Assembly (NCBI GenBank): GCA_023213395.1
Contig: CM041465.1
Coordinates: 89,349,741-89,413,740, forward strand
DNA: 64,000 nucleotides
Reading direction: 5' to 3'
DNA from: Cycas panzhihuaensis
Taxonomy: Eukaryota > Cycadophyta
The first letter of the stretch is position 1. Each line of letters opens with the position of its first letter. Shown here piece by piece: positions 55,328 to 64,000 of this stretch. The notes under the pieces were generated by a model. It saw only the letters and a list, made by a program, of their open reading frames with translations, did not search any database and was not told where the DNA came from. A program made the translations under genes and the position numbers.

Positions 55328-55493
55328 TAAAGGAAAATAATGTTTGTAAGACTATGCTCTGATACCAAATGATGGAAACAATAATAGCAGGACTATGCTC
55401 TGATACCAAATGAAGGAAAATAATGTTTGCAAGACTATGCTCTGATACCAAATGATGGAAACAATAATAGTAGGACTATGCTCTGATACCAAA
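55328..55493 (-). repeat. Array of LTR-end plus primer-site units (5' LTR)
   Basis: Units of 42, 41, 42 and 41 bp at 55328, 55370, 55411 and 55453. Each ends GCTCTGATACCAAA and the two unit types alternate in the same order as in the 3' LTR. LTR proper begins at 55494. Confidence 0.95.
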
Positions 55494-55908
55494 TGAAGGA
55501 ACAATAGTAGTAGGAGAACAGGGCAGAACATATATCAAATAACCATAAACTAATATTGCATTAATACATCAATGTATCACAATCACAATAGCATAAAAAC
55601 ATGAAAGTATTGTTGTTCAATCCATTGTAGCAAAAAAAAGTAATATAAATTTCGCATATGAGGGCGGTGTCTAAAGACACCAGGGTTGTACACCCCATAA
55701 TATAAATAGTTTTGGGGGAGGAGGAAAACTCCTCAACCCCTGAATTCAAAATAACAATAAAATAATGTAACTTAACTCAACTAAACTAACTCAAATTAAC
55801 ATTAACTTACCTTAACTTACCTTGACATGTTAAGCATCACATGTCTAAATTGAGGTGCACAATCCTAGTAGGTAAGAGGGAGTTGAGTGATGACATTACA
55901 CTTCAACA
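55328..55908 (-). repeat. 5' LTR of element E
   Basis: 581 bp ending TTCAACA, followed by GAAGA. Contains the same 166-bp array as the other LTR. Confidence 0.95.
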
Positions 55909-55913
55909 GAAGA

Positions 55914-57400
55914 AATGGTTAAAGGGTATATAGTTAAATCATTAGGTTGTAAGTGGGTACAAGTTTGAGTCCTTTCAACTCACCCTCACAAAGCACACAC
56001 ACACTTTTTAGATTAGTTACTCTTTTTTAAAAACACTTTTATCATTTTTAATTCTTATATGTATGCTTTAATTAACACCACTATTAAGGTATGGATGCAC
56101 CCTCATTTAACTTGTTTTAGGGAGCTCTTTTAAGATCTTAAATCCACATATATTCACTCATATTCAACATTCAAATATGCTTTCTAGTGGATACTAAATG
56201 ATCCTATTTATTATATATAATACTTCACACTTTTGATTAATTAAATATGTATATATGTAAAGGTAAAAGTGAACTTTAGAAGGTATTACATATTGATCGT
56301 TAAATATCATATTTTGGTCAAGTTTTGATGAGTTTGTAAGCTTGTAAGTACACATATATCATACACATTATAAAGAGGAAATAGATCACTTGTATACACT
56401 TTATAGATGGCTTCATTTTAACACTTGATGACAACCCTCAAATCCCTTTAAAATGAAGCCCTGTAATTTATGATTCTTTAATCAACTTCTAATAAGTATT
56501 CAAGTGAATAAACTTACAGACATATACTTCTAAAAACACATTCATTTTATAAGGACAAGAATAAAATTTAAAGACGTAACATTATGATTATTGAATGACA
56601 TATTCTCATCCATTACTATGATTTTCTAATCAAATTGAATTTTATATTTCATAAAGAATTTTGATGCATGAAATATGTCTAAGGTTTAGAAAGTAAAGGA
56701 TCTTTTATTCCTTGGTTAAATCATCATTTTCTTGACATATATTAAAATTTAAGAGAATTAAGTGCTCATGTGGTTCTCCTCGTGTAGGACATAGGTAAGT
56801 ATTTTCAAACCTATATATAGGTATAAAATTAGATTTTATAATTATTAATGTACTTATAGGTTAGGGGGAAAACTACTTGAATTCACATTTTATTTTGCTA
56901 AAATAAAATGAACTGAAGGTAAGGGAATATGTTGCATTTTCATGTAGTTTGATTTTGATTTTTTTTTTGACATAGAAAAATAAAGTTAAATGATAAAATT
57001 TTTACTTCATTTAGCTATGTTGGTATATAGGTGCATTGGGGGTTTTAGATTATATTTTCATTTCAATTTTAGAATAACTCTTATAGGAGTTAAGGCAAAC
57101 ATTATTGGAAAAAAAAATTACAAATATATATTAAAAGTAGCATAAAAATTTTTATTTTTATTATATAATTACATATGATGAATTCAAGATTTGGTAGATC
57201 CTTGATGCCACCTCCTACTTCTATCTACGTGTATCATTCAATCGACATCTTAGGCTATGACTTTTTATTGAACTAGAATTTTGAAATGAGTCATCATCAT
57301 CAAAGTGTTTCCATTTTATAAATTCGTCAGTGTTACTTAGGATCCTTGAGTATGCCTTAAGTATTTATAAAGTCCAAGTCATATTTTATTACTCTTACAA
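55914..57400. other. AT-rich, gene-free stretch
   Basis: No coding recognised. The first 80 bp (AAATGGTTAAAGGG...AAGTTTGAGTCC) faintly resemble tRNA-type A and B boxes, as in a SINE head, but no poly-A end or duplication was found. Confidence 0.4.
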
Positions 57401-58467
57401 TGACATTATTGGGATAAGACCTTGTATAATAGTGGGGCCCTATAGCGTGCCAAGCCCTCATCTAGCTAGGGTTAATTCCCTAGTAGGGATATGATCATAT
57501 TGGTGTATTTTACTTGTTAAGACCTATCCATAAAAACCTAGGCTATTAAGTAACTTTATGTTACTAATTAGGCTATGTGTATACCAAAGAGTAAGTGGGT
57601 TGACTCTATGCTCACTCTTTAGGAGTGTGTCATAAAGTTATGGCTAGTTAAGTAGCATTCCCTAAAGAGACTATAGGGGCATTTATCTTGCCACTCCCTA
57701 TACTATTCAATATTACTTAAGGTATTTTATGGTTTACCTTAGAGTTCATCACCATGGTTGGTGATGATGATTTTAATAGGGGTTGAGGTTGTATCTTGTA
57801 GGGGAGCCCATCTAGTAATCCTTGGTTAGAGGAGTGTACAGGTAGCTTTAAAGACTTTAGGTCAATCTTCCCTACCTTATTGTAGAAAAATATCAACATG
57901 ATAGCCTAGTGTTAGTGTAGTGGGTCAAGCCCCCACCAATTAAGTCAATTTTATTTTATTATTTATTTGTTTATTTGTTCATTAGGTTATTTAAATCCTT
58001 AGATTGATTATTTCATATTTTGATTAAGTGACACATAGTTCACTATCGTTCAATCGAGAACCCCCCTTTTAATCTTATTTCTAACTCATAAAATATTAAC
58101 CTAAATATGATCTTAGTCTCATACTAGGTGTTTAAGTTATTTTAGGTGGAAATTGAGGGTATTATATTGTTTTATCGGTATTTTTCTAGTGATCATATTG
58201 GGGAATTGAATTGTAGTCTAGTAGCTTGTCACCTATCCCTTCCCTTTCTTTTATAATGGTGTATTAGTATCTTGGAGTTCCTGTTAATCCCAATAGATTT
58301 TCTTAATAATTGAGAGTTTTATCTCCTCTTTATTCTTATACAGTTAAGGAGGATTTTGTCCCTTATTAATCAATAAATCTATATCTTTCACCTCATAGTT
58401 TTACCACTTCATCTATCTCATATTTAGTGGAATTTATTATAACTTACTTATTTTCTATCATCTAACA
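57401..58467 (+). repeat. Possible gypsy-type LTR
   Basis: Starts TGACATTATTGGGATAAG and ends ATCTAACA. It is followed within a few bases by ATCAAAGTCTAAAGG, a weak match to a TATCAGAGCCTAAGG-style primer site, and about 170 bp later by a gag-like frame. No second copy in the window. Tentative. The 60-residue minus-strand ORF inside is not considered a gene. Confidence 0.3.
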
Positions 58468-58639
58468 TTACTCTTATCAAAGTCTAAAGGTTAATATTGA
58501 TTCAAAAGCTTGGAGTCAATCTCCTTCCCCAATTAAACCTAATATTAATAACTCAAAACCTCACTTTTGATGCCTTACTTATATTAGAATATCTCCCCTA
58601 GTCATACTTATATTTACGCTAGATATGCTAGCCATATCA

Positions 58640-58765
58640 CTTGGTTTGCCTAAATTTTATGGCAAACTTGATGAGGATCTTGAAAAATATATTGATGCAT
58701 TTCTTAATATTACCCAAGTTTATCATAACTCTATATCGATATGATATTTTTTCATGCCATTTTAG
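58640..58765 (+). pseudogene. Gypsy-type gag trace
   Basis: The plus-strand frame LPKFYGKLDEDLEKYIDAFL followed by NITQVYH resembles the N-terminal gag stretch of Ty3/gypsy elements (LPxFxGxxDPxxHLxxF). It decays after a stop near 58743. Downstream frames such as 58968-59279 are not recognisable. Confidence 0.4.
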
Positions 58766-58969
58766 GAAATACAAGTATATATCAGTTCATAAACTCTTAT
58801 ATAATTCTATAAATGATACTCAGTGTTTCCTATAGTCTAGAAGCTTCATAATCATGCTACCAATAGACAAGTGAAGGTATGTGCTTATTACTTTCTAAAT
58901 TAGCTTAATTTAGTTCTCTAACAAGTATATGATATCATTTGCCTACTCATATACTAGATGAATATGCAT

Positions 58970-61900
58970 GTACTTAGTTGATAATGATTCCAACCATGGT
59001 CAATGGCTTAATAGTTGTCCATCCAAGCTCAATGAGTTAAGAATGACCTTTCAATACTTTTATAAGACACATTTTATCTTTCTTTTTCTCTTGTTTACTC
59101 CATTGTTCTGCTTAGTTTGCTCTTTTATCCATTTTATCATTGAAATTGATAATTTTCCATGCATTTTCATCCATACCACTAATATTTTTATCCATCCCAT
59201 TATGTTTTGCTGCTTATATTACTTTGATTTTTATCATCCCATTTTAATTTTTATTTGTATTTCAAAATTGGTACCATGATGTTCTTTGTGGTACTACGAA
59301 AATATAAACTTCATAGTATTATAGCAAACTTTATGGTGTCAACTTTATCACTTTAAATTTTTTTAGCCTATAGTTGGTCATGTATTTATGGCACCTAAAC
59401 CATGGCCCAATCCACTGTTTTATCAAATGCATGGGCTACCTATGAGTTTTGATCCAATGTGATGAGTCAATTAATACCACTAGTATTAATTAGCACCAAA
59501 ACCATGGGTAATTAGCCCATAGTTTTAGCCCATGGTTTTCCTCAATCTATGGGCCCCAAACCATGTGCCCTAGCCCTCCTTTTCTATGTATGTATTCCTT
59601 TTTTCATTAGAAAAGAGAGGTCAATTTTAGAGTGATTATGCTACCAAAATTTGGATAAAGCTTTCACTTTCATTTAAGTTTGTTTATTGGATTTCTTACT
59701 TGGCTTGGAGATGAAAGGCTAGCTAATGTCAGAGCACTCTAGGCTAGAGCAAATTATCATTAACATTTTTAATTTATTGAGAACTAGGATAACCCCCCCA
59801 CATAACTAGAAATTTCACCCTTTTGGCTAAGTATATTTCTGTTTCTTTTGATCATCAAATTATTGGGATAGTGCCCCTATTGGGGCAATTTCTAGAATTT
59901 TAGTATGTTAGAGTGTGGCAACACTTTTTTAGCATTTGTCAATGCTAAGAAACGATGGACCTTAAGTGGAGTGCCAATGTACTCTTGTTCCCTCCTATTT
60001 ATTCATGGGGTTCAAAGGCCCTAGTTTTCATCAACACCACTTATGTGTTAGATCTATTTGACTCTTGTTGTTCTTACCTTGTCTCATATGTATTTTACTC
60101 ATGATATCCTACATTTGTTATTAGAGATATGTGTATTGATATAATTTTAATAATGCATATGTATGTCATCCAACCTTATGATAGAATCTCTAAGTATTGC
60201 TAATTCATCCCTATATTTGGAGTGTGTCTCTTATCTATAAGAGCAATATCTCTCTATTACATTTAGATTGCATATTCCTACATTGAACTAAATAAGTGAA
60301 AAGTCATTTTACTTTATCTATTATATAAAATTCATCTCTCTTGTGCGACTTTATGGACATATTTACTTTTTTACATACACCTTCGAAACTAAAGCATCTT
60401 TAGATTTGATTTGTAATATTTATGTTTTCATATATGTAATGAGAGATTGATTGGTCTTTGATTGAGGCTATATAACCCTATATAGTTGCATAGTATGTAC
60501 CATAGATAACATATGTTTGATTTGGTTTATCCATTTATGTCGTAGTATACTTGTGTGAAATCCTCCCGCTGGTCTGATATTGATGTCTCATTTCTATGTG
60601 TTAACTAGTTGATAGATCATTTTACGATTTAGATTTGACTTTATTTGATACTAATTCATCCTCTAGTTGCATTCATATAGTCTACAACCTTCATTAATGT
60701 AGCATTGGTCATTCTATTTCCTTGCTTATTCTCATCTCATAGTTTTTTAATATCATATATGTCTATTGTAGTCTATTTAAAATCCTCACAACATTATAAT
60801 CTATGTGTTCTACTTTAACATTTGCATGTTAGTTAGTCATCTCTTCTTGATACATCAAGTCATCTGGTAATCTGTATTATGAAGCCATATGTTTTTGTTG
60901 CATGCGTCCTACATATTATCCATTGTCTCAAGACTAGTTCATCATTCATTGATGTGATTATGGTCTAAATTTCCTATTTGCTCTATTGAATATTTATATT
61001 AGTTTGGCTTATGTTTCTTAGCATTTTTGGTCATCCTAGTTTTCATTCAAATTTCAAAGTGTTAAGTCTTCCTAGCTCTTTATCATGTGTTTGTCTCCCA
61101 CATATTTGAGTTGAGTCCATTCGAATATCTAGTGTCTATATGAAGTTGAATGATATTTATACCTACTGGAGTCTATCTTTGGAAATAAGCATATCTCTAT
61201 AGTTCACATAATGTTAGGCATCTCATCTTTGTGGGTTGTCCAATTGATAATTTACATGATGCTTGTTTTATTTTATCTTAGGAAGGCCTACTACATTTTT
61301 TTCTTTTGCATCTTATGAGTTGCATTCATGTTTAAATCTCAGACATCTAGGGAATTATGTTTTTAAAATTTTATCTTATTGGGAGCATACCTTAAATTTT
61401 CTCTAGCAAAAAAACCTTTCACATATTCACAAACTCATTGGTGAAGCATTTGGCATGGTGTACTCTTCTCTACCATAACATATACATGTGTTAGTGGCCT
61501 TCATTCATCACGAGTTGAAAAGAGTAAGAGTAAGTAGGCCAAAATAGCCAAGCAAGTGTATAGTTTAAAATTAATAAAAAGGGACTAATAAAATCATTAT
61601 TTATTTAAGTATTTAATTCTTTAAAAATTTAATTATTTTTCATATTTTTCTAAGTTCTTCTTGCTTATAGTCCCCTTGTCATACAACTTATAAATCACGT
61701 ACAACAAACAAGTGACTAGACATTCCATTTTTTTAAAGGGGTTTAACTGCATTTTTAGAACCCTACGTCATTTTAAGTAATTGGTTCTACTTCAATAAAC
61801 ATTATTGTCATATGTGGGGCCTATTTTTAAACTCATTAGCTTAAGAGTAATCTTCACTTTCACTTGAACAAAATGAGTGGTCACATACTTATAGTAGGTT

Positions 61901-62700
61901 TACATTTAGTTGTCTATTTAATGAGTCGAATTTGATGTAACCTTTTTATTGCAGTTTATATATTAAATTTTACCTCCTTATACTGTTTAAGGTATAGCTT
62001 TGCTATAAAGTATCAGAATTAAGTGTCATTTGAAGTATTGAATTTGTATTTCAATTCTCTATAAAGTGAACAATTATTTATATTTTTTTAAAAATCATTT
62101 GATATGCTATTTTAATGTTCAAAGCTGATACAAGTTTGTGGGTTTCTTACAAGTTAACCCAATAAACAAACTTAGCATAAATTTCACTTTATAGTCATAA
62201 TTTAAAACAAAAATCTTTATTTTGGAGGAGTTTAAGTTCCAATTAGGATATGTTTCACCAAAATCTGGCCCTTGATCAATTTCTATATATCTTATTGATG
62301 GGTTTATTTCTTCATGCATGTATTTACTTATCAAATGAGTGCTAATAAACTATTTGGTATATATTATCATGACTTATAATAGAATTTAGATTGATTTTGG
62401 TGAAAGTTTATACTAGTATTAAAGATGATGTATAATTGAATGATGACGTATGTATGATGATATGTCCAATATGCCAAGGAGTGAAAACTATAGTAATAAA
62501 TCTTCCCCTACATTTATTCCAATTAACTTTTCCTTATACTTCACCTCTTTTTGTATCGTTTCTTCTTAATCTCAAGTTTCATTATTAATTTATGGTATTT
62601 TCTAAGCCTTGTTATCACTTTGAGCACCTCTTTTGAGTCTTATTTTACCTTTTCTAGAGTTGATCTTGTTTTATTTACTAAATAATGTTTAACATTTTTA
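58970..62700. other. AT-rich, gene-free stretch
   Basis: No gene, LTR pair or conserved domain recognised on either strand. Contains an 11-bp perfect inverted repeat, AAAACCATGGG (59498-59508) and CCCATGGTTTT (59529-59539). Confidence 0.45.
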
Positions 62701-62761
62701 TATTTCTTTCTTTGTCTTCTTTATTTCTTATTTCATTACATTTTTTACATTGTCAAAAATA

Positions 62762-62854
62762 TGATTTTATTTATGAAACGTGATCAATCATGTTTTATAA
62801 ATAAAATCACATTTTTTACCCTTCATAAAATATGACCAATCATGTTTTATGAAG
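62762..62854. repeat. Two adjacent palindromes sharing a core
   Basis: First hairpin 62762-62809: 23-bp arms with two mismatches and a two-base loop. Second hairpin 62821-62854: 15-bp arms with one mismatch and a four-base loop. Both right arms contain ATCATGTTTTAT, and both are followed by AAATCACATTTTTTAC, yet their arm ends differ in a complementary way. No ORF. Confidence 0.85.
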
Positions 62855-63627
62855 GAAATCACATTTTTTACTGTCACCCATGTAATTATTTTTAGTTAAG
62901 TGCATTATTTCCCTCTTAATCTCACTCACTATTGTCCAAATTTTATGCTCTTCACCTCCTTTTCTTGCCTAAGGACGCTAGACTTTGTAGATTTAAATGA
63001 TTAATGTATCTTTGTAAGGGAGAAAGAAAGGAAAGATAGAATAAAGAGAAAGGGATTTTATAGGCTTTGAAAATATTCCTGAGATTTTTTTTTAAGATTT
63101 ACTACAATGTTTAACTTTGGTAAGGCTTTCATTTAAGCTACAAACTTCCATTAGAAATAGAGTAATATTGTTTTAGCCTTTTACTTTGATTTTCATGGAT
63201 TGATATTCATAATATGCCTTTTTTTATGCCATCTTCACTATCTTTGTTCTAGTTGTTATTGTGGTTCTTTTTTCCTTGAAAAAACTTGGCTAAAAGGTGA
63301 ACCCTTTATGAGGCTTTTAGAGGTTAGTTGAGGTGAAGAGAAGATTGCATTTCCCCTCTTCACCATCATTCCATAGATCCCCCCTTTCGTTCTTTATAGT
63401 AGTCAAGTTTTTCTAAGAGATTTTGTCTCATCCTTCTTGTTTTGGTGGTGGTTTTGCTAAATCTTTGCCATTTCTCCTTTTTTACCTATTTTTTGAAAGG
63501 AAAAATGGTAAAGAATCAAATGAAAAGGAAGATGCTATGCCAAGGTATAAGTATAATCTCTTTCATTAGAATTTTCTATGGTTAGTTATTTTGGTTTCCT
63601 TGATTTTCCTTTTCCTCTTTTCTCATT

Positions 63628-63630
<3 letters not shown>
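62855..63630. other. Gene-free stretch
   Basis: No coding or repeat structure recognised. Confidence 0.4.
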
Positions 63631-63663
<33 letters not shown>

Positions 63664-63672
63664 GATAGATAA
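63631..63672 (+). repeat. GT microsatellite followed by ATAG units
   Basis: (GT)14 at 63631-63658, then AGATAGATAGATA. Confidence 0.97.
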
Positions 63673-64000
63673 CATTGCATGTACTCCTAGTTTCTTTATT
63701 TTGTAAGAAATCAAGTACAATCAACAACTTCATGGTTGCATATCACTTAAATGAATGTTAGTTCACTTCATGCATTAGTATTTAAGTTTTCTATTGTTCA
63801 TGCAACTTAGATTTAAGCTTTCATGTTAAATCTTTAAAGTTACATTTATTATTAAAGTTATAAAAGGTTCATTTTTAGCCTTGCATGTTAGATTTTATGG
63901 TTCATCTTCTTTGTTGGAAAATATTTTATGGTTAAAAATATCACAACCTTCATCAAGATCACTCATGCAAGATGAAGAACTTTGATTTGCAAGAAGTTTC
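63673..64000. other. Gene-free stretch to window end
   Basis: Nothing recognised. Confidence 0.4.

Larger units (their letters stand above)
49300..55908 (-). mobile_element. Gag-only copia-derived LTR element E with cargo
   Basis: 6,609-bp minus-strand element with a perfect target duplication GAAGA (49295-49299, 55909-55913). LTRs 49300-49879 (580 bp) and 55328-55908 (581 bp), polypurine tract complement 49880-49890, primer-binding site 55314-55325. In element sense the interior holds an AGATCTG-rich leader, a CG-rich cargo segment (51900-53985) with a coiled-coil ORF on the opposite strand, a non-coding stretch, and a gag frame (50624-49890). No protease, integrase or RT. The two LTRs are very similar, so this looks like one of the younger insertions here. 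Confidence 0.92.

Noticed and set aside
55914-55990. tRNA-like A and B box resemblance suggesting a SINE
   Set aside because: Matches are weak, and no poly-A end, target duplication or second copy was found.

Overview
This window is plant nuclear DNA. It is AT-rich and consists almost entirely of old, nested, decayed LTR retrotransposons plus one truncated LINE. I found no convincing intact host gene, rRNA, tRNA or CRISPR. The element types (Ty1/copia with initiator-Met tRNA primer sites, Ty3/gypsy chromoviruses with chromodomains, an L1-type LINE with zf-RVT and RNase H modules) point to a seed plant with a large, repeat-rich genome. Heavy decay and scarcity of CG dinucleotides suggest long-silenced, methylated heterochromatin. 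The species cannot be named from this window.

Layout. (1) 1-10.7 kb: a plus-strand copia element (C) is interrupted by a minus-strand LTR element (A, 419-6504, target duplication ATAAC), which carries a Tork-like copia pol remnant (B). C is interrupted again by a 5'-truncated LINE (6856-8763, 18-bp target duplication). C ends with its 3' LTR from 10390. (2) 12.2-44.3 kb: a minus-strand chromovirus (gypsy 1) is split inside its reverse transcriptase by a second minus-strand chromovirus (gypsy 2, 14510-42727). Gypsy 2 has two 381-bp LTRs and a degenerate target duplication AATAC/AACAC, and removing it restores the gypsy 1 reading phase. Inside gypsy 2 lie copia D (17019-20824, gag only), an A-related fragment J (21605-22700), the chimeric copia F (25545-35465, duplication AGTTT) and copia H (36207-41839, duplication TCTTC/GCTTC). 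(3) 45.9-55.9 kb: two more gag-only LTR elements, K (45870-49247) and E (49300-55908, duplication GAAGA). (4) 55.9-64 kb: degenerate AT-rich sequence with a possible gypsy LTR and gag remnant, adjacent palindromes and a GT microsatellite.

The main biological theme is a group of copia-derived elements that keep a gag-like ORF but no pol (D, E, K, plus an E-like segment captured in F). D, E and the captured segment share a gag C-terminal module ending at the polypurine tract. E has four tandem copies of an LTR-end plus primer-binding-site unit inside each LTR. E and F carry different CG-richer cargo segments at the same internal position. Such elements would have to be mobilised in trans by pol-bearing copia elements.

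Coordinates of LTRs, target duplications, primer sites and polypurine tracts come from direct reading of the sequence. Domain limits inside decayed pol regions are approximate.
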